Source of the DNA: Frankiales bacterium
GTDB lineage: Bacteria > Actinomycetota > Actinomycetes > Mycobacteriales > SCTD01
Reading direction: 5' to 3'
DNA: 39,452 bases
NCBI GenBank assembly: GCA_025966005.1
Contig: JAOPVV010000331.1
Span: 1-39,452 of the forward strand
The notes under the pieces were generated by a model that was not told the DNA's origin, made no database searches, and saw nothing but the letters and a program-made list of their open reading frames with translations. Both the position numbers and the translations under genes were made by a program. This document shows, in pieces, positions 1 to 9,204 of this stretch (its first letter is position 1; the number at the start of each line of letters is the position of its first letter).

Positions 1-2
1 CC

Positions 3-1817
3 CCGCAGGTCGCGCCCGAGCTGCCGGTGGCCGCGCCGGCCGTCGTGGTCCGACCCACCGTCGTCCCGGCCACGCCCGCCGAGGTCGTCCGGCCCGGCAG
101 CGACTCGGTGCGCGTCGCGGCCAGCAAGGTCTACGAGCTGCTCGACGTCGTCGGCGAGGCCGACCTCGGCGCCCGTCGCATCGAGCAGACCACCGGCTCC
201 CTGCTGTCGCTGGCCGCCGAGCAGGCCCGCTGGACCGCCACGCTGCGCCAGGCCACCCTGCGCAGCTCGAGCACGCTGCCCCCGGACGTCGCCCTCGCGC
301 TGCACCGCCTGGTCGGCGTCGGCGACGAGCTGTCGGGCGCCGTCCGCGGCCTGCGCGAGCTGGTCGAGGGCCACCGTGGCGGCATGGCGCTGGTGCGTGA
401 CGGCGCGATGGGCCTGGCGATGGTCCCGGTCCGGCGGGTCTTCGCCGCGCTGCCGCGCATCGTCCGCGACGTCGCCCAGGCGAGCGGCAAGCTCGTCCGG
501 CTCGAGACCGCCGGCGAGGACGTCGAGATCGACAAGCAGGTTCTGGACGGCGTCGCCGACGCGCTCAAGCACCTGGTGGTCAACGCCGTCGACCACGGCT
601 GCGAGGACCCGGTCGCGCGGGCCCGGGTCGGCAAGCTCGACGAGGCGGTCGTGCGGGTCACCGCCCGCGGCGTCGCCGGCACGGTCGTGCTCGAGGTCTC
701 CGACGACGGCGCTGGCGTCGACGAGGCGCGGGTGCGTGCCAAGGCGGTCGAGCTCGGGCTGCTGGCCGCCGACTCGGTGCTGTCCGGCCCGCCGCTGCTC
801 GACCTGCTGTTCACCCCGGCCTTCTCGACCGCCGCCACCGTCACCGAGACCTCCGGTCGCGGGGTCGGGCTCGACGTCGTCCGCGACGCCGTCGAGGAGC
901 TCGGCGGCTCGGTCGAGGTGCGCAGCGAGGCGGGGCAGGGGACGTCGTTCGTCCTCACCCTCCCGGTCACCCTCGGTGTGCTGCGGTGCCTGCTGGCCCG
1001 GGTCGGCGACGAGCGGTACGCGGTGCCCGTCCCTGGCGTCGTCGAGTCGCTGTCGCTGCGCGACGCCGAGGTCCACACCATGGCCGGCGCGACCGTCGTC
1101 GTCCGGCACGGCGTCTCGCTCCCGCTGCTCGACCTCGGTGCCGCCCTGGGGCTGTCCCGCGCGCCCGGCGAGACGGCGAAGGCCGCGCTGGTCGTGCGGC
1201 ACGGCACCGGCAGCCAGGTCGCCTGGGCCGTCGACCGGCTCGAGGGCGAGAGCGAGCTGGTCGTCAAGGACCTCGACTCCTTCCTCGGTCGGGTGCCGGC
1301 GATCGCCGGCGCCACCATCGACGGCGACGGCAGCGTCGTCTGCCTGCTCGACCTGCGCGAGCTGGCCGAGCGGGTCATCGGCTCGAACCCCGGCGTCGCC
1401 GCCAGCGTCCGGCCGCGCACCGCCCGGGCCGCCGCCCCGGTCGCCCGCCGTCCGCGGGTGCTCGTCGTCGAGGACTCGGTCGGCGTGCGCGAGCTCGAGC
1501 GGGTCATTCTCGAGGGCGCCGGCTACCAGGTCGAGACCGCCGTCGACGGCCTGGACGGCGTGGCCCGGCTGCGCGACGACCCGGCCGACCTGGTGCTCTC
1601 CGACGTCGAGATGCCCGGCATGGACGGCTTCGACCTCACCCGCACGATCCGCCGGACCAAGGGCTGGGAGAACGTCCCGGTGATCATCATGACCTCGCGC
1701 GGAGAGGACCACGCGCGACAGCAGGGCCTGGACGCCGGCTGCTCGGCGTACCTGCTCAAGAACGAGTTCGACCAGGAAGAGCTCGTCCGCACCGTCCGTC
1801 GACTAGTGGGTAGATGA
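3..1817 (+). CDS. CheA-like hybrid histidine kinase (HATPase, CheW-like and C-terminal REC domains), 5' truncated by the window edge
   Basis: ORF 27..1817, with the frame still open to the window start; HATPase motifs (VVNAVDHGCEDP, DDGAGVD, TSGRGVGLDVV), CheW-like segment, REC segment (VLVVEDSVGVRELE...DLVLSDVEMPGMDGFDL...VPVIIMTSRG). Confidence 0.88.
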   Translation, partial: PQVAPELPVAAPAVVVRPTVVPATPAEVVRPGSDSVRVAASKVYELLDVVGEADLGARRIEQTTGSLLSLAAEQARWTATLRQATLRSSSTLPPDVALALHRLVGVGDELSGAVRGLRELVEGHRGGMALVRDGAMGLAMVPVRRVFAALPRIVRDVAQASGKLVRLETAGEDVEIDKQVLDGVADALKHLVVNAVDHGCEDPVARARVGKLDEAVVRVTARGVAGTVVLEVSDDGAGVDEARVRAKAVELGLLAADSVLSGPPLLDLLFTPAFSTAATVTETSGRGVGLDVVRDAVEELGGSVEVRSEAGQGTSFVLTLPVTLGVLRCLLARVGDERYAVPVPGVVESLSLRDAEVHTMAGATVVVRHGVSLPLLDLGAALGLSRAPGETAKAALVVRHGTGSQVAWAVDRLEGESELVVKDLDSFLGRVPAIAGATIDGDGSVVCLLDLRELAERVIGSNPGVAASVRPRTARAAAPVARRPRVLVVEDSVGVRELERVILEGAGYQVETAVDGLDGVARLRDDPADLVLSDVEMPGMDGFDLTRTIRRTKGWENVPVIIMTSRGEDHARQQGLDAGCSAYLLKNEFDQEELVRTVRRLVGR

Positions 1818-1818
1818 C

Positions 1819-2799
1819 ATGGCCAAGATCGTGATCGCTGACGACAGCCCGACGCTGCGCAGGATCGTCACCAGCGTGCTCACCAGAGAGGGCCACGAGG
1901 TCCTCGCCGCCGAGGACGGGATCGGCGCCGTCCAGCTCGTCTTCCAGCACCAGCCGGACGCGGTGGTGCTCGACGTCCAGATGCCGCGGGTGTCCGGCTT
2001 CATCGCCGCCCGCGTGCTCAAGGACGACTGGCAGACCGCGGACGTCCCCGTCGTCATGCTCACCTCGCTCGACGCGGCCAGCGACCGCTACTGGGCCGGC
2101 CAGGCCGGCGTCGACCGCTACCTGACCAAGGACTTCGAGGCCGGTGAGCTCGCCGCCACGATCGACGAGGTGCTGCTCAGCGCCACCGCCGCCCGGGGCG
2201 GACGGCCGGCGCTCAAGGCCGACCCGCTCGAGCTGTCCGAGGAGGACGTCCTGTCGCGGGTCTGCGACCTGCTCGACCGCAAGCTGTTCGAGAGCTCGGT
2301 CGCGCAGGCCGTCACCGCCATCGCCGCGACCGCCAACGGGCTGGAGGCCTCCGTGGCAGCCCTGCTCGGCGTGCTGCAGCGCTTCGTCGGCTACGACCTG
2401 GCCGCCGTGCTGCTGGCCGAGGAGCGCCAGGCCTACGTCGCCGTCGGCCGGCCCACCGCGCAGGAGCACTACGAGGCGTTCCTCGGTGCCGCGGCCGACG
2501 CGGTGTCGTCGTACGGCGGGCAGCCGGTCGGCGCCGCCGAGCTGTCGACGCTCGTCGCGCACGCCGGCGGCACCGTCGTCACCGACGTCGAGGAGCTCCC
2601 GAGCCCCGAGCAGGCCGCGATGGCGACCTACCTGTCGATGCCGCTGCGCGGCCAAGGAGGCGCGGTGGTCGGCGTCCTGGCGCTGTCGAGCGCGGTGAAG
2701 AACGCCTTCGGCGAGACGGCCCTGTCGACGCTGAAGCTGATCGAGGGACCGGCCGCGATCGTCATCGACAACGCGCGGCTGTCGGGCGCCCGGGTCTGA
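1819..2799 (+). CDS. Response regulator: N-terminal REC domain plus C-terminal GAF-like domain
   Basis: REC motifs IVIADDSPTLRRI, DAVVLDVQMPRVSGF, PVVMLTSLD, YLTKDFE; C-terminal ~170 aa resembles a GAF domain. Begins 2 nt after the CheA stop. Confidence 0.82.
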   Translation: MAKIVIADDSPTLRRIVTSVLTREGHEVLAAEDGIGAVQLVFQHQPDAVVLDVQMPRVSGFIAARVLKDDWQTADVPVVMLTSLDAASDRYWAGQAGVDRYLTKDFEAGELAATIDEVLLSATAARGGRPALKADPLELSEEDVLSRVCDLLDRKLFESSVAQAVTAIAATANGLEASVAALLGVLQRFVGYDLAAVLLAEERQAYVAVGRPTAQEHYEAFLGAAADAVSSYGGQPVGAAELSTLVAHAGGTVVTDVEELPSPEQAAMATYLSMPLRGQGGAVVGVLALSSAVKNAFGETALSTLKLIEGPAAIVIDNARLSGARV

Positions 2800-2926
2800 G
2801 ACCGGTCGCTCGCGGGGCCCGGCTCGGTAGGGTGGGGCCTCGACGCCGGCTCCCGCACCGTCGCGGCCGGCTGGACGCCGCGGGTCGCCGACCGGGCGCC
2901 CTCCGCCACGACCCAGGAGCTCATCC

Positions 2927-4654
2927 GTGCCTGCCCGTCGCACCCTCGCCCTCGCCGGAGGGGCGCTCGCCGCCGCCGTCGTCCTCGGCCTCGGAGCGAC
3001 CGCGGCCCTGGCCGGCGACGAGGTCCCCGACGGCACCCGCGTCGCCGGCGTCGACCTCGGCGGCCTCAGCCGCGCGCAGGCGGTCTGGAAGCTCGAGCAG
3101 GACCTCGACGTCTCCGCCCCCGTCCGGCTCGAGGCGGACGGCGAGCAGCTGGTCGTCGACCCGGACGACGCCGGGCTGTCGGTCGACGCCGCGGCCACCG
3201 TCGCCGATGCACTGTCGGTCGGTCCGATCGGTCGGCTGCGCTCACTGGTGGGGTCCGAGCGCGAGGTCGACGCCGTCACCGCGGTCGACGAGGCGGCCCT
3301 GTCGGTCTCGCTCACCGCGCTCAAGGAGGAGTTCGACCGGGAGGAGCGCGAGGGTGCGGTCCGCTTCACCGCCGAGCCCGTCCCCGTCCCGGCGCTGCCG
3401 GTCACCGGGCGCGAGCTCGAGGTCGAGGACGCCGTCGACGCGGTGCGCCAGGCCTGGCCGAGCACCTCGCCGATCGAGGTGCCGGTCGACGTCACCGAGG
3501 TCGAGACCACCGCCGAGGACGTCGAGCGGGCGCTGCGCGAGGTCGCCGTCCCCGCGCTGTCCGCGCCGGTCCTCGTCAGCGCTCCCGGCGGGACGGTCGA
3601 CGTCGAGCCGATCGACATCGCCAAGGCGCTGCGCATCGAGGCCGACGACGACGGCGAGCTCACGCCCCGCTTCGACGAGGCGGTGCTGCACGAGCGGCTG
3701 CGCGACCGGCTCGACGCCGTGGGGCAGCCGCCCGTCGACGCCACCTTCCGGATCGAGGACGGCAAGCCCGTGCTCGTCCCGTCGAAAGACGGCACGAGCA
3801 TCTCGCCGGCCGACCTCGCGTCCGCCGTCCTCGGAGCGATCACCGAGCCCGCACCACGCGCCGCCACCGCAGAGCTGTCACCCGCGACGGCCCGGATCAC
3901 CACCGCAAAGGCCAAGACCCTCGGCATCGTCGAGGAGATCGGCTCGTACACCAGCAACCACCCGTGCTGCCGGCCCCGGGTCGAGAACATCCACCGCATC
4001 GCCGACATCGTGAACGGCCAGATCGTCCTGCCCGGCGAGCAGTTCGACCTCAACGGCTTCGTCGGCCCGCGCGACAGGGCCCGGGGGTTCGTCGAGGCGC
4101 CGCAGATCCTCGAGGGCGAGTTCGTCGACCGGGTCGGCGGCGGTGTCTCGCAGTTCGCGACCGCGCTGTGGAACGCCGTGTTCTTCAGCGGTCTCAAGGA
4201 CATCACCCACTCGGCGCACAGCTACTACATCAGCCGCTACCCGCCCGGTCGCGAGGCGACGGTCAGCTTCCCCAAGCCCGACCTGATCTTCGAGAACGAC
4301 ACCCCGCACGGCGTCCTCATCACCACCGCCTACACCGGCACGTCGATCACGGTCACCTTCTGGGGCACCAAGCGGTACGACGAGGTGCGCGCGGAGACCG
4401 GCCCCCGGACGCGGCTGCGCGACTTCAGCACCCAGTACGTCCAGCGCGACGACTGCACGGCCACCCAGGGGGAGGAGGGCTTCGACATCGTCGTGACCCG
4501 CGTCTTCGTGGACGGCGGGCGCGTGGTGGAGCGCGAGCCGTTCCGGACCCGCTACAAGCCCGAGCCCCGCTTCATCTGCGGCCCGCCCCCGGCCAAGGCC
4601 CGCCCGGCCGCGCCGACCCCCGCTCCGGCCCCGTCGGCCCCACCCGCCGCCTGA
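2927..4654 (+). CDS. VanW family protein with N-terminal TM segment and putative peptidoglycan-binding-like repeats
   Basis: VanW core: SNHPCCRPRVENIHRIADIVNGQIVLPGEQFDLNGFVGPRDRARGFVEAPQILEGEFVDRVGGGVSQFATALWNAVFFSGL; GTG start. Confidence 0.88.
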   Translation: MPARRTLALAGGALAAAVVLGLGATAALAGDEVPDGTRVAGVDLGGLSRAQAVWKLEQDLDVSAPVRLEADGEQLVVDPDDAGLSVDAAATVADALSVGPIGRLRSLVGSEREVDAVTAVDEAALSVSLTALKEEFDREEREGAVRFTAEPVPVPALPVTGRELEVEDAVDAVRQAWPSTSPIEVPVDVTEVETTAEDVERALREVAVPALSAPVLVSAPGGTVDVEPIDIAKALRIEADDDGELTPRFDEAVLHERLRDRLDAVGQPPVDATFRIEDGKPVLVPSKDGTSISPADLASAVLGAITEPAPRAATAELSPATARITTAKAKTLGIVEEIGSYTSNHPCCRPRVENIHRIADIVNGQIVLPGEQFDLNGFVGPRDRARGFVEAPQILEGEFVDRVGGGVSQFATALWNAVFFSGLKDITHSAHSYYISRYPPGREATVSFPKPDLIFENDTPHGVLITTAYTGTSITVTFWGTKRYDEVRAETGPRTRLRDFSTQYVQRDDCTATQGEEGFDIVVTRVFVDGGRVVEREPFRTRYKPEPRFICGPPPAKARPAAPTPAPAPSAPPAA

Positions 4655-4658
4655 CCTT

Positions 4659-4699
4659 GGGAGCTTCTCCGCACCAGGGTGCCGAGGAACCTGCGAAGG
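4659..4699 (-). repeat. Interspersed palindromic repeat, copy A
   Basis: Reverse complement CTTCGCAGGTTCCTCGGCACCCTGGTGCGGAGAAGCTCC aligns with copies B and C; shares the exact 12-mer GCACCCTGGTGC with C. Lies just after the VanW stop. Confidence 0.75.
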
Positions 4700-4793
4700 G
4701 TCGGACCTGCCCGCACGGACGGACGCGACCGCGCCGTCCACAGGAGGGCTGGACCATCGTCGGCTGACCGCGGAGCGGGGCGACCCTAGCGCC

Positions 4794-5723
4794 ATGACCG
4801 TCGCCCGCTCGGCCTCGCCGCTGCCCTGGGCGAACGTGCTCCGTCAGCAGGAGGGCGTCCTGGAACGGAGGCAGGCGCTCGCGGGCGGGCTCAGCCCTGA
4901 CGCCTGGCAGTGGCGGGTGGCCAGCGGCCGGTGGCGGCCCGTCCTGCCGGGGTGGTCGTGGGGCAGGACGTCGACCCGACGCCGGTCCAGTGCCGCTGGG
5001 CGGCCGCTGTCCACGCCGGAGCGGGAGCGGCCCTGTCCGGTGATGCTGCGCTGCTCGTCCACGGGCTGTCGCTGCCCGAGCCGCAGGTCTGCACGTCGCC
5101 GTGCCCGAGCACCGCCGGGTCGCTGCGCAGGTGCTCCCCGGCGGCGTGCGGATCCGCGTCCGCCGGGTGCGCGGGCTCGACCGGCTCGTCCACCCCGTCC
5201 TCCAGCCACCGGTGCTCCGCGTCGCCCCCGCTGTCCTGCACGCCGTGGCGTGGGCAGCCCACGACCGCGCGGGGGAGTGGCGGCTGACCGCTGCGGTGCA
5301 GCAACGGGCGGTGCGACCGGCCGACCTGCGGCGCGCGCTCGACGAGTCGTGCAGCCTGCCGCCGTCGAGACCGGTCCGGACCGTCCGGGACGACGTCGAG
5401 CTGGGGCCCACGCGGCCAGCGAGCTCGCGTTCCTGCGCTTCGTCCGGCGCCACGGCCTGCCCGCCCCCGACCGCCTTCAGCGACCCGTCCGTGCCGGCTC
5501 GCTGCGCTACCTCGACGCCTGGTGGCAGCACCAGCGGGTCGCCGTGGAGGTCGACGCAGCGCACCACCGGTCGGTGAGCGCCTGGGAGGCCGACGTCCTG
5601 CGCGGGAACGAGGTGCAGCTCGCCGGCCGGCACGACCGGGTGCTGCTGCTCCGCTTCACCACGGGCAACCTCCGACACGAGCCGGCCAGGGTGGCCGCGC
5701 AGCTCGCCGCCGCCCTCCGATGA
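4794..5723 (+). pseudogene. DUF559-type (Vsr-like nuclease fold) protein with AbiEi-like N-terminal region; reading frame broken three times
   Basis: Protein continuity moves frame 0 -> 2 -> 1 -> 0: ...WRPVLPG | VVVGQDVDPTPVQCRWAAAVHAGAGAALSGDAALLVHGLSLPEPQV | LHVAVPEHRRVAAQVLPGGVRIRVRRVRGLDRL...DDVELG | AHAASELAFLRFVRRHGLPAPDRL...RYLDAWWQHQRVAVEVDAAHHR...GNEVQLAGRHDRVLLLRFTTGNL. Each step fits one missing base. Confidence 0.75.
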
Positions 5724-5727
5724 ACGG

Positions 5728-5772
5728 CTTCGGCGGTTCGTCAGCACCCTGGCGCCGGAGATGTTCCGAAGG
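5728..5772 (+). repeat. Interspersed palindromic repeat, copy B
   Basis: CTTCGGCGGTTCGTCAGCACCCTGGCGCCGGAGATGTTCCGAAGG; CTTCGG/CCGAAG outer arms; between the DUF559-like gene and the cysS 3' end. Confidence 0.75.
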
Positions 5773-5783
5773 TGCCGGCGGGC

Positions 5784-7286
5784 TCAGGCCAGGGACCACT
5801 CCTGGCCGGCCTTGGTGTCCTTGACCGAGACGCCGAGGGCGGCCAGCTCGTCGCGCAGCCGGTCGGAGGCGGCGAAGTCCTTGCCGGTCCGGGCGGCCGC
5901 CCGCTCGTCGAGCAGCGACTGCGCGCCCCCGGGCAGGGCGGCGGCGACCACCGGCTGCCCGACCGTCCGCGCCAGGTCGAGGCCGAGCAGCGTGTCGGCC
6001 CAGGCGAACGTCTCGAACTTGGCACCCGGAGCGACCTCGTCGTCCTTCTCGAGCCGGCGCAGCACCTGCAGCGCCTTCGGGGTGTCGAGGTCGTCCTCGA
6101 ACGCGGCCAGCACCTCGTCCCGGTACGCCGGGGCGATCGCCTCCGACGGCGACTCGGCCCACGCTGCGACGGCCGTCCGCCAGCGGGTGATCAGGGCGTC
6201 GGCGGCCGCGATCGACTCCCACGACAGGTTGGCCTGCTGGCGGTAGCGCGACGACAGGAAGGCCAGCCGCAGCGCGAGCGGGTCGTGCCCGCGGGCGGTG
6301 ACGTCCTCGACGAGTACGACGTTGCCCGTCGACTTGGCCATCTTGCGGCCCTCGAACAGCAGGTGCTCGCCGTGCACCCAGTGCCCGACCACCTCGTGCC
6401 CGACAGCGCAGTTCGACTGCGCCCGCTCGTCCTCGTGGTGTGGGAAGCGCAGGTCGATGCCGCCGGTGTGCAGGTCGATGGTGTCGCCCAGCAGGTCCAG
6501 CGACATCGCCGAGCACTCGACGTGCCAGCCGGGGAAGCCGGCGCCCCAGGGGGAGTCCCAGGTCATCTCGCGGTGCGCGCCGGCCAGCTTCCACAGCGCC
6601 CAGTCGGCGTGGAAGCGCTTGCCGGTCGCGGCCGACTCCCCGGTCGCGCCGTGCCCGGCGCGCAGGTCCTCGAGCCGGTTGCCGGACAGCTGGCCGTACG
6701 CGTCGTAGGACTGCGCGGCGAAGTAGACGGTGCCGTCGTCGCCGACGTAGGCGTTGCCGCTGGCGACCAGCCGCTCGATCAGCGTGATCATCGACGGGAT
6801 CCACTCCGAGGCCCGCGGGTAGGCGTCGGCCGGCCGGACGTTGAGCGCCGCGAGGTCGCGGTGGAAGGCGTCCTCGTAGAAGCGGGCGATCGCGAACGGG
6901 CTCTTGTCCTCGAGCCGGGCCTGCGCGAGGAGCTTGTCCTCGCCGGTCGAGTCGATGGCGGTGTCGTCCTGCAGGTGCCCGACGTCGGTGATGTTCTGCA
7001 CCAGCTTGACCCGCAGCCCGCGCCGCTCGGCCGTCCGCCGGATGAGGTCGGTGAGCAGGAAGGTCCGCAGGTTCCCGACGTGGGCGTACCGGTAGACGGT
7101 CGGCCCGCAGGCGTAGACGGTCAGCAGCCCGGGGGTGGAGGCGGTGACCTCGCGGACGGTCTTGGTCTGGGTGTCGGTCAGGCGCAGCACGGGACGAGAC
7201 GGTACGGCGACGACGGTCGGCGGGCTGGCCGGCCAGTCGGGACGGGGCTCGGAGTCCTGCGTGTCCGGTTCTGGACGAGCTGTCAC
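5784..7286 (-). CDS. cysS: Cysteine--tRNA ligase
   Basis: Class I aaRS signatures: YACGPTVYRYAHVGNLRTFLLTDLIRR, HHEDERAQSNCAVG, GRKMAKSTGNVV. The exact N-terminus is uncertain. Confidence 0.95.
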   Translation of the reverse strand: MTARPEPDTQDSEPRPDWPASPPTVVAVPSRPVLRLTDTQTKTVREVTASTPGLLTVYACGPTVYRYAHVGNLRTFLLTDLIRRTAERRGLRVKLVQNITDVGHLQDDTAIDSTGEDKLLAQARLEDKSPFAIARFYEDAFHRDLAALNVRPADAYPRASEWIPSMITLIERLVASGNAYVGDDGTVYFAAQSYDAYGQLSGNRLEDLRAGHGATGESAATGKRFHADWALWKLAGAHREMTWDSPWGAGFPGWHVECSAMSLDLLGDTIDLHTGGIDLRFPHHEDERAQSNCAVGHEVVGHWVHGEHLLFEGRKMAKSTGNVVLVEDVTARGHDPLALRLAFLSSRYRQQANLSWESIAAADALITRWRTAVAAWAESPSEAIAPAYRDEVLAAFEDDLDTPKALQVLRRLEKDDEVAPGAKFETFAWADTLLGLDLARTVGQPVVAAALPGGAQSLLDERAAARTGKDFAASDRLRDELAALGVSVKDTKAGQEWSLA

Positions 7287-7390
7287 GGGCCCGTCCCGCG
7301 GAGCGGGCGACCGCAGCCCGTGCCGGGCGTCAGGATGCGTGAGAGGTTCTCCCTGCGCTGCCCCTGCACCACGAACCCGAAGGAGTGCCG

Positions 7391-9142
7391 GTGTCGTCCG
7401 GTTCCCGTCTGAAGTCCCGTCCGCTGTCCGCCCTGCTCGCTGCAGCCGTCGTCGGGACGGGCGCCGTCGCGCTCGCCGCGCCGGCCGCCGCCGCGACGGG
7501 TGGCGTCCTCGTCTACGGCCTCACCGAGTCCGACCAGATCGTCCAGTTCCGCGCCGGCACGCCCGGCACGCTGATCTTCAACAGCCCCGTCGTGGGCATC
7601 GCCGCGAACGAGGAGCTCGTCGGCATCGACGTCCGCCCGGCGACCGGCGCCCTCTACGGCGTCGTCGACGGCCCGGTCTCCGACCGGGTCATCACCATCA
7701 ACCCGACGACCGGCGCGATCACCAGCACCGTCCAGCTCGCCACCGCCCTCACGGGCAAGACCTTCGGCGTGGACTTCAACCCGATGGCCGACCGGCTGCG
7801 CATCGTCGGCGACGACGACAGCAGCTACAACGTGACCGTCGACGGGGCCAACGGCGGCGCCGTGCTCGTCCAGGGCGCGATCAACCCGGCCGACGCCCAG
7901 GTCCGCGGCGTCGCGTACCTCAACAACGTCGCCGGCGCTGCGTCCACTCAGCTGCTGGACCTCGACACGACCGGCGCTGACCGGCTCGCGCAGCAGAACG
8001 TCGCCACCGGCGCCCTGACCTACCGCGGTCTCACCGGCACCGACGTCTCCGAGTCCGCTACGAGCACCGCGTCGGTCGGCTTCGACATCGAGGCCGTCAC
8101 CGGCACGGCGTACGCGCTGCTCGAGGGCGCGACCGGCCGCGAGGCGCTGTACACGGTCGACCTGACCACCGGTGCCGCCAGGCTGGTCGGCGCGTTCGAC
8201 GACAGCGCCGTGATCGAGGACATCGCCGTCGCGAGCCCCCGCTTCTCGGTCGCGGACGCCTCCGCCAACGAGGGCTCGAGCGCCAGCGTCGTCGTCACCC
8301 GCTCCGGTGACACCGCGGACACCGCCACGGTCCAGCTCGCGCTGACCACCGGCGGAGCCGCCGGGAGCGCCGCGCCGTCCGACTTCACCAGCGCCACCCC
8401 GACGGTGACCTTCGCTGCCGGCGCGACGACGGCCGCGGCCACCATCGCCCTCACGGCCGACACCGAGGTGGAGCCGAGCGAGACCTTCACGGTCACGATC
8501 TCCACGCCGGCCGGCCCCGGCGGGAACGCCGCCGTCGCTGACGCCACCGGCATCGTGACGATCCTCGACGGTCCGGGCACCGCGCCGGGCTGCTCGGTCG
8601 CCGCGTCCGTCGTCCTGCAGTCCGCCACGATCATCGCGACCGGCTCCGCCGGCGTGAGCGTCAAGGCCACCCCCGGCAAGGTCGTCGACCTGTTCGCCTA
8701 CACCCGTCCGTCCATCGCGTACCGCCTGGTCCGCAGCGGCACGACCGGTGCGGACGGCACGCTGGCCTTCGCGGCCCTCAAGCCGCCGGCCAACACCCGG
8801 CTGTACGCGCAGGAGCGCGGCTGCGCCATCGGCCAGTCCGTCGTCCTGAACGTCCGCACGGCGATCAGCCTGTTCGCCAAGCGCAACGCCACGCGCGACT
8901 ACACCTTCAGCGGTGACAGCCTCCCGGCCCGTCCGGGTGGCCTCATCGTCAGCCTGTACCGCGTCAACCCGAACGGCTCGCAGGTCCTGACCTCCCAGGT
9001 CCGCGCGTCCGCCACCACGGGTGACTGGGTCATCAACCGCAGGTTCACCGGCTCGGGCCGCTTCGGCTTCGTCGTCCGCACCGGCCAGGACCTGCAGAAC
9101 GCCCCGGGCGCCAGCAACGTGCGCCCGACGCTGATCTACTAG
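7391..9142 (+). CDS. Secreted DUF4394 domain protein with Calx-beta-like domain and C-terminal uncharacterised domain
   Basis: Signal-peptide-like N-terminus (LLAAAVVGTGAVALAAPAAAATG); DUF4394-like VYGLTESDQIVQFRAGTPG...GIDVRPATGALYGV...GVDFNPMADRLRIV; Calx-beta-like FSVADASANEGSSASVVVTRSG...EVEPSETFTVTIS. AAGGAG RBS just upstream favours GTG 7391. Confidence 0.8.
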   Translation: MSSGSRLKSRPLSALLAAAVVGTGAVALAAPAAAATGGVLVYGLTESDQIVQFRAGTPGTLIFNSPVVGIAANEELVGIDVRPATGALYGVVDGPVSDRVITINPTTGAITSTVQLATALTGKTFGVDFNPMADRLRIVGDDDSSYNVTVDGANGGAVLVQGAINPADAQVRGVAYLNNVAGAASTQLLDLDTTGADRLAQQNVATGALTYRGLTGTDVSESATSTASVGFDIEAVTGTAYALLEGATGREALYTVDLTTGAARLVGAFDDSAVIEDIAVASPRFSVADASANEGSSASVVVTRSGDTADTATVQLALTTGGAAGSAAPSDFTSATPTVTFAAGATTAAATIALTADTEVEPSETFTVTISTPAGPGGNAAVADATGIVTILDGPGTAPGCSVAASVVLQSATIIATGSAGVSVKATPGKVVDLFAYTRPSIAYRLVRSGTTGADGTLAFAALKPPANTRLYAQERGCAIGQSVVLNVRTAISLFAKRNATRDYTFSGDSLPARPGGLIVSLYRVNPNGSQVLTSQVRASATTGDWVINRRFTGSGRFGFVVRTGQDLQNAPGASNVRPTLIY

Positions 9143-9162
9143 CAGCACCGCACGTCCGCCAG

Positions 9163-9192
9163 GGACGGTCCCGCGCTCGCGGGACCGTCCTT
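9163..9192 (+). terminator. Intrinsic-terminator-like hairpin (may be bidirectional)
   Basis: Perfect 12-bp stem GGACGGTCCCGC - GCTC - GCGGGACCGTCC followed by TT, 20 nt after the DUF4394 stop; convergent neighbour ends at 9205. Confidence 0.8.
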
Positions 9193-9204
9193 CGGCGTTC
9201 CGGG

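Noticed and set aside
376-1683. 435-aa plus-strand ORF inside the CheA gene
   Set aside because: Out-of-frame, Ser/Arg/Pro-rich; the CheA frame has conserved motifs.
1756-4206. 816-aa minus-strand ORF antisense to the response regulator and VanW genes
   Set aside because: No recognisable domain and Arg/Ser/Gly-rich composition. The opposite strand encodes conserved families.
4948-5406. Programmed -1 frameshifting in the DUF559-like gene
   Set aside because: Three successive events would be needed, and the sites lack a convincing X_XXY_YYZ heptamer with downstream structure. Indel or sequencing error is simpler.
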